DNA from: Limonium bicolor
Lineage: Eukaryota; Streptophyta; Magnoliopsida; Caryophyllales; Plumbaginaceae
Direction of reading: 5' to 3'
Length of the DNA stretch: 64,000 nt
NCBI GenBank assembly: GCA_023374045.1
Contig: CM041776.1
Location: 137,705,296 to 137,769,295 of the forward strand
Position 1 is the first letter of the stretch; each line of letters starts with the position of its first letter. This document shows, piece after piece, positions 32,515 through 45,565 of the stretch. The translations under genes and the position numbers were made by a program. The notes beneath the pieces are model-generated. The model was given only the letters and a program-made list of their open reading frames with translations, had not been told where the DNA came from and made no database searches.

Positions 32515-35500
32515 TGTAACACCGCTCTCCACAATCACGTAATAATCCCTCACGTTGCAATAAATAAAAACGTCTCGCAGCGGAAAATAAATAACAATTA
32601 CAACACTCACTCGGGTGTCACCGTCCATTACTCGCCCATGCGAGCAACGAAGCCAAACTACATCCAATCTTCCAACATAAACAAACAGCTAACCGCCGTG
32701 ATAACGAGAAAACTCCTATACATCATACTAAGTCTATAAACCATTAGCATCGACAAGTGAGCGTCTACCCAATCCTGAAAATACACAACCTTGCCATAAT
32801 ACAATTCACCATCTTCATTGTCGTATAGACAAACTCCACGCGCAGTAGTAATTAAAGTAAAACTCCATTTACCCTGTTCCTGCTCTTCGGCTTCGACAAT
32901 AATCAACAACCTGAAATGGTGTAGTATCAGCGATAGACGCTGAGTATGCCGGGCCTGGACCCTAATGGTCACTTGTCATTTTAACCATCTTATTATTAGA
33001 TTGGTTTCATGCTTTACCATTTTACAGTTATAAACAACACTGCAATATAAATGTATAGTATACATAATCATCCATCCAAATATTCATAAACATTTAATCA
33101 TCCATCCAATCCAAACATTCATAGAATATTTCAAACACATTTCTATATCGAACGTATCGAATGATCCAGTATAAAGTACAATGTACCAATGCCGTAGCGT
33201 TCACCATCCATTGTTAATTTAATTTAGTTTGGCCTTCAAGGCCCCATCCATATGTACAATGTACATTCGCCGTAGCGTACAGTTTTCATATTTATTTTAC
33301 CTTAGCCTTGTAGGCTCCATCCAACCATGTTTAATTATTATTATCAGTTGGGCGTCATGTTAGGACAACCCGATAACCTCACCATGGACAGTAGTCCTCC
33401 CGTACACACAAAGGTGCTCATTTCGCCAGAGGTCCGGAGGCCCCTGACTCTCTTATGTCTCGTAAGACGTCCATAAAAAGGCCGTAGCCACCTGATCCAC
33501 GATCCAGTTTGGGCTTGTTGGATATAACCTGGAGCGGAATCCAATTAGGAAACCCCTCAGTGATCACAAATGTGCAACCAAGTAGTTCGTAAACCACCGG
33601 ATTCCTCACCTCAACTCATACCATCTCTCTCTCATAATGTTTAAGATCTGCTCTTAGTCTTATGGAGAATATAATTTATTAATCAGCGGCCCAATGGGTC
33701 ACGCATACCTAGAAGTAATCTAGGTTATATTCATGTTCGAGATCCATGCTTTAGAGACCGGCAATGTCGTGACTCATCCCTAAGTGTTTTACTTAGGTTA
33801 CCATATACTTAATATTAATATCATGGTATTATATCAAGTAACCGTCATGTCATCACAATAACGTATATGCATGTTTATATAAGTCGATCTATAGTCGACG
33901 TAGTGTTAGTCCCGTAGGACGCTCGTGCATAAGTAAATAATGCAGTAACACTTAAACACATACATGTATCCACACACATAACACACATGTTATATCAACC
34001 AAATCCGAGTCCAAGGAGCTTCCTTAGGACAACTCGGATCAAAGCCCCTTTACATACCGTTCACCCTGATCGTATTACGGTGGAGTATGAATCAACAAGA
34101 TCCTATGCTCCGTATAGTCCACTAGCTCGTCAAGCGTCCTTGTCAGGAGTATAATCTAAACGGTAATAAAACTATAAGTCAGTCTCCATGACTAACTACA
34201 TCCGGTATTTCCGAATAACAAGTAACCCCGACAATTCACCCCTGTTTTCTACCGTTGTTTGTTACGGGTTTCTCTAAAACAGTCAGCTTTGTTACTTTTA
34301 AACTCGTATGTCAAAATATTTCAACTGTCAAGTTTAATTCATTATTTTTCTTTAATCTTATCCATCATTAGTATAGGTACATAACCTATAGTTGCATGTA
34401 TGCATGCATGATTTAATTATATTACATATTTTTTTTATTGTATCATGTATCATTCTCCCACCATCCATAATAATACAATGTATTATTTAATCCATTATCT
34501 TTAGCAAATAATATTTGCATCCAAAACTCATAACTTATAGTTCGTAACTATTTTTGTAATAACCACCACCATTATATTATATGGTTTCCAACCATAACAT
34601 ATACCCATCCTTATATACATTATTCTTGTGTATGTATATATTTACCACGTAGGTAATTCCCATGAGTTTAATAAACTCTTATATTTTATGTTACTTTTTA
34701 TCATCTTTTATTAGACGATTATTCCCATTAGTTGTATTACAATATACAACTTATATTAAGATTATTATCCTAATATGAGTAACATTTTATGTTGTATAAT
34801 TACAACTCCTAAGGTTTATTCGATAAATACCTTAGTTTATAAACCCCCTTTATTTATAGTACGTCACATTATTTTATGTGAATATCCTTACTTATATTAA
34901 TTCCATCTAAACCATATAATTGTTATAACATTTATAACATAGTAGATCATAGTCTAAAATTCATTTTCCAACCTTATTATTTACGGTGCAGCACTATAGT
35001 TTATTTAAATTCCATTTTGACCACATAACATTATGTAATGTTATACCATATTCTAATATCATTTGATATGATATTTTTACTTCCTTTAACTTATAACCTA
35101 TAGTTTTTTTTATACAAAACTATTTTATATTGCCTCTTAGGCACCATAAGAAAATATTATTCTTTTCCATAATCCATAGTTTCCTTAATTTACAAAATCA
35201 CCACTTAATTTATCCATGTTATATATACCATTTGATATAACATTTCTAACTTATAAAGGAGCATAACCTATGGTTATTTTTATAAATTCCGAACAGCCCT
35301 TGTGCTGTTTTATAATTGCCATTTAGCCCTATTTATAACATATAGTTTTACCATATCATTAAAACCATATATTATACACATATCTTAATTAATACTCTTA
35401 TATAATTCTAAAAATCTCCAAATTTCTCCAAAGGGTTATAAATATCCTTATTAACCCATATATAATCGGTATTTACTATACCACCCCATCTTTTATTCCA

Positions 35501-38179
35501 AAGTGTCATAATGACATAATAACTATATATTATACATATATAGTTCATTTTAATTCCAAAATCAACCCGATAAATTCCTAAAAATTCCTAATAGCCCATG
35601 GGTGTTTAAAATACCATTTTACACCCTTAATTTTTCGGTAATAACATATTTACCATATATGTTATAAAAATATTACCATAAGATACTTATCTTTACTATG
35701 AAACCTTAAATAAGTTATTTAACTTATCTAATTTGGTCAAAACCTACCATATGGTCAAGGTTGACCTCCTTAATATTTCCTTGACCCTTAATTCCTTATA
35801 ATTACGGTTTCAACCCCTAAGTTTCCAAAATTCACCATTTAAACCCAAAACTTTATATAATCTTATAAACTTTATTTTAAATCCTTTTAACCTCTAATTT
35901 TCGGCCTTATTTTTATAAAGCCCCTAAATTTAATTTAATTACACCTAACACCCCATTTCTTTTTGGTAATAATTATATATCACCTAAACTTAAATAAAAG
36001 CTTGTAAATGCATAAATAAAACGGCCTAAAGTACATGGCCTTATTACAAACATTGGCTTGCAAAATAAATTACACATAAATGTCCCAAAAAAATACTTAT
36101 AAATCTCGGCCTCACCATAGATTTTTCATTTAATTTCCAAACTTCCACATAATGTCTTAAATTTGACAATTATGCTTGTTTAATTAGTTATAAAATTTAT
36201 TAAACCATTTCTTAATCTTTTTAAGGTCAAACATGACCTTATTATACCTCTTCACTCACGGCAATTAATTAGAAATAGCTTAAACTTGTATTAATGTATC
36301 AAGTTAAGGTTTTAAGTAATTTATACCTTGATTTAGCTTAGATAGAACCTTGTTTGGTTCGGCCACCTTAAGTAGAAATTCTCCACAGCTTGATTTACTT
36401 GTCTTCATGTAGAAAACAAGACATGATTAAACTCCACACATGAGCTAACCATGAGAAGTAATTTAAGTCATGAAAATCATTGATTTTTACCTTAGATCTT
36501 CAAGCTTGTTAGAGATATACTTCAGCCCTATTTTTCCAGCAAGGAAAGAGTATCAAAACTCTCTTAAAAACAAGGCATAAAACCGTGGGTAGTTAGCTTG
36601 GAAGATGACTAAGATTTACCTTGTTTAAGATGCCAAAAATGGTGTTTTTGGCTTGGATCTAGCTACTCCTTGTAGATCTTGGTATACCAACTGAATCTTC
36701 ATGAAAAGGAGAAGAAAATAAAGCTAGGGAACCAAGGTTTGCAACCGAAATTCATAAGGAAGAAGAGATATGTGCTTAGCGCACATTTTTACCTTAAATG
36801 GTCAAGACTTGAACTTTCCTCCTTAGATCTTGTTATGGCCGAAATTTATCCTTCCTTTAACCTCCAAAAAACTCTACATAGATTTATAGAAAAGGTTGGA
36901 GTGTAGATCAATGGAAAAAAGGAAGGAAAGATGAAGAAAATGGGCATTTTTATGCCTTACGGGCTTACCTAGAGCTTGAGCTCTCATAAATGGTGCTTGG
37001 AGTGCTTACCTACGGTTGAGAGGAAGCCAAAGAGAGGGTTTGGCAAGGAGTCCCACGGTTGGAATGGGACTAATGAGAAAGAATGACCTAATTTGGCTTA
37101 AAACACATTTTTGCATTTTTTTATGATTTTATTGATTTGATGACTCACCAATGCTTGATTGTAGTTGTACAATCGGTGGAGACAAAGCAAGGAGGCAGCT
37201 GGCCTAGGTTGAGAAAGGTGGTGAGTAGTTTAGACATAATTGATTCAATTATGTAGTTATAATGTTAGTTTAATCAATTAATGAATAGGTGAGTCACTCT
37301 CCTTGTCTTGTTCTTGCTTGGAGCACCGTGTAACAAGGAGGAAATGAGGCTCCTCAATCGGCTGGCTCATCACATGGGTAAGCAAGTGGTAGACAACCTT
37401 TTAGTTTTATATGTTAAAGTTCACTTTTTCTTATTTTATGCAAAAGTAAGGTGATATATTAAATTGTCACATGGAAATTGTCTCTTGGTCTGTTAAGATA
37501 CTTATTCCACCGATTTTATGTAGTCCAATTCGTGGTCAATGGTCAACATTGACCAACTTAGTCAATGTTGACCCAAACGGGCCCCACTTTAGGGTTTTAT
37601 TAATATTTTAATATTAAATTTGTAAAAATTTGTAAATTCTTGGAATTAAATTCCTAATATGATATAATATGATATGTTATCATATTTAAAGGTAATTATA
37701 ACCTTTTAGCCCATTTAAAACCAATTTAGAAGGCAATTTCACAAAAATGTGCTTTAAGGAGTTTTAGTGCACATTTTGTGTCACAAGGTGTTTCTGAGCT
37801 TGGTTTTCTTTGAAAACGGTTTTGTTGTGTTCCTTACATGATATTTGATCATGGTATCCAATTTTATATCATTTAGAGGTCATTAGACCTTTAAGGTTTC
37901 TTAGAGCACATTTTTGCCCTTCTTAACCTTGAAGCATGAAAGTGCTTGTTCTTTGTGTTGGAGTGTTGTCCAACAATTGTAATGTGTTAATATGCTTAGG
38001 ACAAATTTTTAGGTCCTAAGAAGTTCATTTGGGTATTTATTTACCCTAAACAGTCAAAGGGTGCAACATCTTGATTTGTGTTGACCACTGTTGTTCTCAG
38101 TTGACTTTTAAGGCATGTTTAGGCCTTAATTAATGTGATTAGATATTTAATCCATGTTTAATAAGTTTGGGGTATTTCA
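32515..38179 (-). repeat. E3 5' LTR (5.67 kb)
   Basis: Close copy of 7964-13630, including the TCAGC/GCTGA hairpin at about 32927-32944 and the W-box cluster at 37532-37573. It differs at scattered bases and short indels. The final A at 38179 adjoins the TSD TCTAA. Confidence 0.92.
37532..37573. promoter_or_regulatory. W-box cluster in E3 5' LTR
   Basis: Same five TTGAC/GTCAA cores as at 12971-13012. As the 5' LTR copy, this is the one placed to act on E3 transcription. Confidence 0.45.
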
Positions 38180-38184
38180 TCTAA

Positions 38185-41164
38185 CCTGTAAGCTAACGGG
38201 TCCACTCGCTCCGTAATACGGTACGGACCAACATACTTCGGGCTCAGCTTGCCCTTCTGTCTGAACCGGAAGATGCCCTTCATAGGTGACACACTGTGGA
38301 AGACTCGGTCATTGACTACGAACTTGAGATCTCTCCGTCGGACGTCTGCATATGACTTATGTCTATTCTAGGCGATCTTCATGTTTCTACGGATCTGTAA
38401 GACATCCTCCTTTACCTGCTCAAGGAACTCGGGCCCAAGGAATGTGTTCTCGCTGGCCTCATCCCAACAGAGAGGTGTCCTACATGGTCTACCATACAAC
38501 GCCTGGAAAGGTGGCATCTGAATTGACGCATGATAGCTATTGTTGTAGGCAAACTCAATCAGGTGCAACCAGTCAATCCAGCTATTCTGGAAATCTAAGG
38601 CACATGCTCGGAGAATGTCCTCTAGCGTCTGAATGGTTCTCTCACTCTGACCATCCGTGTTTGGGTGAAAGGCAGTACTTAGCTTCAGCTTCGTACCCAG
38701 TGCCTCCTGAACCTGCCCCCAAAACCATGATAGGAATCGAGGGTCTCTATCTGACACGATCATCTTTGGCACGCCATGGTGTCTGATAATCTCTCTCTGG
38801 AAAAGATCCACTAGCTTGGGAACTTTCAAGGTGTCCTTGATAGGAATAAACTTCGCCACTTTCGTTAGTCTGTCGACGATCACCCAAATAGTGTTCGAAC
38901 CTCCCTTAGTCGGTGGAAGGCCGACAATGAAATCCATGGATAGATCCTCGAACTTCCAGTACAGAATGGGCATAGGCTGCACCAAACCTCCGGGTATTCT
39001 ATGCTCGAACTTGACTTTCTGACAAGTCTAGCAGCGAGTGACAAAGTCTGCTACATCCTTCTTCATGCCACTCCACCAAAAGTGAGTCTTCATGTCTGTG
39101 TACATCTTTGACGATCCCGGGTGGATGGAAAAGGAAGAGCAATGAGCTTCACTGAGTATCTTGTCTTTCAACTCTGGGCTGGACTCTGGGATGCACAATC
39201 TGCCATTCAATCTGATAAGTCCGTCATCACTAAGTCTGAAATCATACTTCTGCCCCTCGAATGTGCCGTCAACTAAGTGCTGCCTGATGGTCTGTATGTA
39301 CTGGTCGCTCTCTTGAGCATAGCGTACTTCCTCGACTAGGCCACTGCTCGCTAACATACGAGTGAGCTCTCTGGCTCAGGGCATCGGCTACTACATTCGC
39401 CTTCCCCTCCTTATACTTCAGGCCGATGTCGTAGTCCTTCAAGAACTCGACCCATCGCCTTTGCCTCTTATTCAGATCCTTCTGTGTGAAGAGATGCTGA
39501 AGGCTCTTGTGGTCGGAGTAGATCGTCACTGTGACTCCATACAAGTAGTGTCGCCATATCTTCAGTGCAAAAACAACTGCTCCAAGCTCTAAGTCATGTG
39601 TCGGGTAGTTCTCCTCATGTTTCTTCAGCTGTCAAGAGGCGTAAGCAACGACCTTCCCATGCTGCATGAGTACACACCCTAGCCCCGTACCTGAGGCATC
39701 GCAGTACACTTCGAACCCGTTGGTCCCTTCAAGGATGGTGAGTATGGGAGCCGACGTCAGAAGGTCCTTCAGTGTCTGGAAGGAACGATCGCAGTCATCA
39801 ATCCAAACAAACTGAGCGTCCTTCTTCATCAAGTTTGTCATGGGCTTGGTTACCTTCGAGAAGTCCTGAACGAACCGCCTGTAGTTATCGGCCAAACCCA
39901 AGAAACTACCGATGTCTGTCACTGTCTTCGGCCTTGGCCAAATCTTGATTGCCTCAATCTTCGCAGGGTCGACAGATATACCGCTAGCTGAGTTGATGTG
40001 CCCAAGGAATGCCACACTATCTAGCCAGAACTCACACTTCGAGAGATTGACGTATAGCTGGTTCTCTCTCATGATCTCCAGAACTCGTCTCAGGTGAGCC
40101 TCGTGCTCCTCCTTAGTCTTAGAGTAGACTAGGTTGTCATCGATGAATACCACAACAGATGTGTTGAGCTTGTCTCTGAATAAACAGTTCATGAGGTCCA
40201 TGAATATGGCTGATGCATTCGACAATCCAAATGAGATCACGGTAAACTCATAGTGACCGTAACGTGTCCAGAAAGCTGTCTTCTCGATGTCTCTCTCTGC
40301 AATGCGGATTTGATGGTAGCCTGATCTGAGGTCGATCTTCGAGAACACTGAAGCTCCTCTCAACTGATCAAATAGGTCATCGATGCGTGGGAGAGGATAC
40401 TTGTTCTTGACTGAAACGGCATTTAACTCTCGATATTCGATGTAGAGTCGCATGCTCCCATCCTTCTTCTTGACAAACAATACCGGCGCTCCCCATGGAG
40501 ACACACTCGGTCTAATAAACCTTTTGTCCAGTAGGTCCTCTAACTGAACCTTCAACTCCCTCATCTCGGCTGGAGCCATCCGGTAGGGTGCCTTAGCAAT
40601 AGGCCCCGTTCCCAGCATTAGGTCGATGGCGAACTCCACCTCTCACACTGGCGGCATGCCCGACAACACCTTAGGAAATAGATCAGGGAAGTCAGATACT
40701 ATGGGTATATCCAACCTCTTCCGCTCCTTTTGTCTCGTGTCATGGACGTAACACATATAGGCGGTATGGCCCTTCCTCACCTCTTTCATCAAAGTCAAGG
40801 CTGACACTATCTTGATGGTGGGCTCCTTCGGTACACTTTGGTAGGAAACGGCTTTGCCCCCGGCTGTTGAGTAACAGTCGGTGCTTGGCATAATGTGGCC
40901 AATCCATGCCGATGATGACGTGGAAGCCCAAGCCCTTGAAATCTATCAAATCGACGGCGAAAGTCTCGTCTCGTATAATGATCTGTAGGTCGGTGTAGCG
41001 TCCCGTGCATCGCACTCTCTCTCTGGATGGTAAGGTAACTGAAACGTCTGAGAGGTGCTCTAGGGTCAATTTCAACTTCTTCACGAAAGAAGAGGAGACG
41101 AAAGAGTGAGACACCCCTGAGTCGAATAAGACTGATGCATCAGTGCCATTGACAGGAAAGGTAC
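38185..41164 (-). pseudogene. E4 pol: protease, RT, RNase H, integrase, GPY/F (C-terminus at 7676-7963)
   Basis: Domains in order: protease with LFDSGVSHSF, where the usual Ala or Thr after DSG is Val (about 41130); RT with [13 protein letters not shown] and the active site FIDD at 40136-40147; RNase H with [10 protein letters not shown] (about 39700); integrase zinc finger (AHCSSFSIHPG to the TC pair); integrase core with MDFIVG, SDRDPRF and GQSERT; and GPY/F (GPYRITERVDPLAYRL), where E3 cuts in. Breaks: TGA 40643-40645, TGA 39632-39634, a frameshift near 39358, TAG 39028-39030 and TAG 38368-38370. The first two replace Arg codons still present in E2. The frame opens at 41164, directly after an AG acceptor-like site. 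Confidence 0.88.
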
Positions 41165-41444
41165 CTGTGGTTTATTCGGTTCATCAGTATCACGTTTACT
41201 AGAATTATATGGATTAATTCGATTTATTACGAGTCTTACTCGTAATGACATTGCCACACTCAATGGCCTACGCCATGTCAAGAATACTGAGGGTTCCTCC
41301 CTTCTCGGGTTCATGGTCTGGATTCAAGAATCGTATAAGAACAAGATGGAAGCAAGTGTGCAAAAGAACTCCAAACTCCACTTTTATTTATTCATCAAAG
41401 TATTACATTATGCTTGCATACATAGCTAGTAGCTTTACATTACA

Positions 41445-42180
41445 TCAAAATTCCCTAAACGTAAAATTTAAATGTCCCGATCGGATGTGGGTAGCATTAA
41501 CTAAAGCTGGTGGTGCGGTATTCAACTTAACTCGCTTGATCCCGTGGTATACTAACCTCGAATCCCCACCAAATACAAATACATCCCTGGACTTTAGGAC
41601 TAGCTTACTAGCTAAGTCCATTCTCTTCTGATCACCATAAAGAAATTCTGCGTCGTCGTCAATGGAGAACAACACTATAGGAATACCCTTAGCAATAGAC
41701 TTGGGTGTTTCATCCCGGTCCTGGTGTAATCCCAGTCACCCACCTTATTCGTAGAAGTTCACGATGCAAATGTTGGCATCAATGCCGGGTACTGGGTCAT
41801 CTTCAAGCTGCTGCGCGGTCTCCACCATCTTCCCTGCTAAGCTCTTGAATCTCTCGGTTATCCTAGGTACTCTCGCCCCATCTAATTTCCTCACTTCCTG
41901 GTATGTCCTATTCTATGGGTCCCAATCCCTGCCTAGGCACATCGTGTGCAGCTTCATCTTAGATCCACTCGTAAAACCCGGAATGTAAAACCCACCTAGT
42001 TCTCTACCCAAGGCTCTACACTCTTCTATGATGCTTGCTCGTCGAGGGTCCAGAATTCTCTAAGTTGAATCATGCCCGGTTAGATGACTTGGCTCTTCTC
42101 TTCTGGATACTCCTGCCTTTCATCTATGGGTCTTGGTGATCTTGGTCTTGAAGGTAGGGGGTAACAGATATCGTAACTAC
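41445..42180 (-). pseudogene. AlkB-like 2-oxoglutarate/Fe(II) dioxygenase frame inside E4
   Basis: AlkB enzymes remove alkyl groups from nucleic-acid bases using Fe(II) and 2-oxoglutarate. About 240 residues are legible on the minus strand, resembling plant AlkB homologues. They start YDICYPLP, then GGFYIPGFTSGSKMKLHTM with CLGRDWDP, then ANICIVNFY, then GLHQDRDE, then FSIDDDAEFLYGDQKR, then FVFGGDSRLVYHGIKRV, ending SGHLNFTFREF and TGA at 41447-41445. Visible ligands are HxD at 41726-41718, distal His at 41546-41544 and the R-x5-R motif near 41475-41455. Breaks are a stop after QVI (about 42080), a one-base loss near 42040, TAG 41913-41915, TAA 41745-41747 and TGA 41736-41738. Decay is comparable to E4 gag and pol, suggesting it arrived with the element. 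Confidence 0.82.
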
Positions 42181-42311
42181 CTAAGGTGTGGAAGTTCTTC
42201 TTAGGTTTAAGTTACTTACTAAATTCGGTTCTTAAATTTCATAGATCATGCTGAAAAGAATTTAACACACAACATGGTTTCAAAGCGATAATAGTCGGGT
42301 ATTAGGATTAC
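42181..42311 (-). other. Alternative intron joining E4 gag to AlkB (131 bp)
   Basis: It uses the donor at 42311 and the acceptor CACACCTTAG at 42181. The exon resumes GTAGTTAC, giving G-S-Y-D-I-C in frame with AlkB. The phase is the same as for the protease acceptor. A pyrimidine-leaning tract precedes it. A second acceptor-like TTCTTTTCAG lies near 42251. Confidence 0.5.
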
Positions 42312-42494
42312 CTGTAGCGCGCTGGGCCCCCACCTCAATGCCCGAGGCTCCCGCGTAATTCAAGGCACCGCGTCCCTGATCAACTCCTTTCCCCTTCTGG
42401 AAGCGCGTGTCAGTAGACGTCTGGCCTCCTTGGCCGCCCCATGGTGCTCCAGATCCTTCAGTTAAGGTCTTCTGAGCGGTCTTTGGTGGCTTGT
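42312..42494 (-). pseudogene. E4 gag C-terminal tail (left of E2)
   Basis: This is the end of gag after the knuckles, open throughout. It begins KPPKTAQKTLTEGSGAPWGG and ends GIEVGAQRATG at the donor. It continues from 61801 once E2 is removed; bases 42490-42494 (CTTGT) are the E2 target duplication. Confidence 0.8.
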
Positions 42495-45389
42495 TGAAAT
42501 ACCCTTAAATAAATTTAAATTAATTTAGGGGATTTCTTTTATTAAATCTTAAATAATACTATTAAATATTAAATTATTATATGGAATTATGAAATTTTTA
42601 GGGGATTTGCCTATTTAACCCTAAAGAATACAATAAATATTTAATTAATATATGTTATTATGTAGTATTATGAATTTAATAATAAGTATTTATAGGTCAA
42701 TAAATCTTGGGAAATTTATAAACACTCCAACTATATTATAAAGGATTTAGGAAGTGTTGGAACATGTGTTTTGAAACATAAAAGTCAATATAAAATTCTA
42801 GAAATCCTAAAGCCTTTTAAGCCTTGCTAGGGTTGACTTTTAAGAATGGTCAAACCAGGCCATGAAACCTATACCAAAATAGGTTATGGATACCATGAAG
42901 ATCGATAAAAGAACGTCAAAAACGGATCATCCTAGCCAACGTTATGATCAAATGAAGTTTAGAAGCCAAAATTTGAAAAAAAGCTGACGTGGTAAGGTTT
43001 GTGCTGACTCATCACGCCCTCGGGATACGCGCCCAGTACTTAGTGTTTGTCTTCTAGATTTCCGGTAACAGAAATCAGTTTTTTCCCAACTTGTGACCTT
43101 CATAACTTTCCCATCTTTTGGCATTTTGAGTGCCGTCTTCTTTGTTGCTTCTCCTACACTCCCTCTAAACAACCATAACTCACACTAACCCTAATTAGTC
43201 CTAAATCAACCAGAAATTTGAGCCAAAGTAGCCACCCACAAAAACCGTAACTGTAGTTTCCAGTTTTTCCTTCGAATCAGGTAAGTTCGTCTTGCCATAA
43301 CTTCTTCGTTCCCCAGCCAAATTCCATGTTCTTTAGCTCGTTTTGAAGAGCTCTAATCCCTCTAAAACTTTCATGTTTATGACCCAAGCCAATTCCCTAC
43401 CGTTTTGAAGAGCTTCGGATTCGTCACAACATATAATCATAGTTTTCTTTCCAGAAAACGCAAGGTAAACTCGCAACTTCCAGCCTCGATTTCTTTCTGT
43501 GTAGTGCCAGTTAGGGTGAGTTCTTGCTATCATTGTGTAGAGTTAAGTCTCTTCTTTAGATTAAGCCCAAGAACTAGTTCTAACTCGTTCTGTACTGTAC
43601 ATTATAGCGTTGCAAAGTAGGCTACTCAATCGGGTTGTAAAGGGGGCGTTTTTCCAGAATCCGGTTTCGAGTTCATTCAATTCGCATAACTCCGGTAAGT
43701 TTCCGATCAATTGCTCCGTTTTTGTCAAACCTTGACGTGTTTCCGACCTAACCCAACCACCAATTAAGCTTATTATGCTTCGTATATGTAGAATTTTGCA
43801 AAATCGAGTTCGAGAAACCGAAGAACCCTAACTTTCATAAACCAGAATCGAATTTGTTGTATACTGCAAGTTACGGGTTTTCTAGAATTATTTGGTTAAT
43901 TTAAAAAGATATTTTTATGAAATAAAAATTGTATAATATGTCTAAAATGTTATAGTTACTGTATATTAAATTTGGGAATTTTCGGGCTATGGTAAATGGG
44001 TTTACAAATTGTGTTTGTGAGTTTATCATAAGAATAACTTGTAATATATAGTTTTTAATGTAACCAAAAATTAAAGTATGGTTTGTTAATGAACTTTTTA
44101 AGCTGGGGAAAATATGGGAAACTAAATTAACATTTTATAACAGTAAGTTTATAAATGTTTGGGTATTAGCTTTGTGAGAAGTGAAATTATTTACATATAT
44201 CTATATATACTTATATGGTAGGATTAACATAGGAACTTATGTTAATTTAAGGAATTTAATTATTCTACATTTTATTTATTATATTTTATGGGAGTTAGTA
44301 TTCTTAATTAAAACTAAGGAATAAATATATATATTTTTACACGTATATAAAAGGGAATAAAGTAGTAACTTAGAGTAAAGCGAGGAACTAATAAATTAAC
44401 ACTTATAATAACTAAATATTATAAAGCTAGAATCCTAATATAGTAAAAAAATACTTTATGAAACATACTTGGAATGCAGTTAAAGGTTGTAGTAATAAGA
44501 TAGTTTAAATATAATAAGTTACATAGGGGATGTCTTAGTTAAATTCTAATACAGGTATACTTATATATATTAAATAAATAAAGGAAAACATTTTATTATT
44601 ATTAAACCATATGTCGGTTGTGGTATGCCTAAAAGTTATTGAACATAATTACATACAATAAAGTTTCCTAAAAATGTTATGGATAAATCTTAATACATAA
44701 AGATATATATATATATATATATGCATTAAAATAGATGAGGAAAATAACATTCCTTGTGATAGTTATAATAAGAAGGATATATATTATATATATATTTTTA
44801 ATCAGTGTGTAATTAAATAGTCACTATTAACTTAAGGGTTTAATTATACAACATAAACATAACACAGTCTTGGGCTAACCTACTAAGCCTAAGTCTTTGA
44901 ACTCCAAAAGCCCACTTAAACAGTTCAAAGAGAGTTTGGGCTACTCTCAGGAATAAATTCTAAGTCATTCCAAACTAAACGAAATGGGCCTAACAAAGGA
45001 TCAGTGAACGAGTCAAGCCCAAATCTTTGTGAGGGAATAATGGTAAACCTGGAACTATTAATCAGTAAGAAAAGAAGGTTGTTTGGTTTATAAGTCCCTT
45101 AACTAATCGACACTTGGAACACCTTAATTATAGGTTACTATTGGGGAATCACTTATTCGAGTTATTTATTGTTCTTCACATACCAGGTACGATCTCTCGT
45201 ACTCCGATACTTTTGCTGATTGACTTATGGGATGTTTTTGACAAACGCTAACTGAGTTTAAGAGGAATTTCTAAAAGGAAATGGTTGTGTGACTAACTCA
45301 GCTTGTGTGACTAACTGAGCCTTGAATGTGAAACTCACTTGGGGATTGGTTCCTTCTATTTGGTGCCCCATTAGACATTGACAGCTTAG

Positions 45390-45461
45390 GGTTTACGCTT
45401 CTGCACTCTGTAGGACTGAGTGTTTTGGTATTGCTCCAGGTATTTAGTGATCTAGTGGGAA
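45390..45461 (+). repeat. Shared cassette in E2 5' LTR
   Basis: GGTTTACGCTTCTGCACTC, GACTGAGTGTTTTGGTATTG and TTAGTGATCTAGTGGGA. It is the same cassette found in the interiors of E1 and E3, here inside an LTR. Confidence 0.8.
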
Positions 45462-45565
45462 TTTGGAAAAGGTCAATCTCGGTAATTCTTCCTGTGACTC
45501 TGGATATTGTTTCATCCATGAGCTGAATCTTGTGGTTTCGACGTGCGCGCGTCTTCAATGGTAAT

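Larger units (their letters stand above)
7964..38179 (-). mobile_element. E3: giant-LTR, gag-only (TR-GAG-like) Ty3/gypsy element
   Basis: The ends are TGTAACACC at 7964 and TATTTCA at 38179, flanked by TSD TCTAA at 7959-7963 and 38180-38184. The LTRs are 5667 bp (7964-13630) and 5665 bp (32515-38179) and agree closely wherever compared, so the insertion is fairly recent. After removing E1 the interior is about 4.6 kb: PBS, leader, intron-containing gag, about 2 kb of noncoding sequence, a relic of the pol 3' end, and PPT. Protease, RT, RNase H and integrase are absent. It would depend on a relative such as E4 for enzymes. It belongs to the same broad family as E4 by gag, LTR and PPT similarity. 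Confidence 0.88.
41165..42311 (-). other. Intron-like segment between E4 gag and protease (1147 bp)
   Basis: The donor ACAG|GTAATCC at 42311 and the acceptor CACAG at 41165 join gag to protease in phase 1, completing a Gly codon. The joined junction (RAT-G-TFPVNG) lines up with the continuous E2 junction (VIT-G-MFLVNG). The segment holds the AlkB-like frame plus about 280 bases (41165-41444) with an AATAAA-type motif near 41385-41394. ACAGGT occurs at both edges, so insertion with a short duplication is an alternative explanation. Confidence 0.6.

Noticed and set aside
41445..42180. AlkB frame as an independent host gene or processed copy unrelated to E4
   Set aside because: Not excluded, but less likely. 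It is on the same strand as E4 gag and pol, lies exactly between gag and protease, joins gag in phase, has no poly(A) tail or clear TSD beyond the ACAGGT repeat, and shows decay like E4's.
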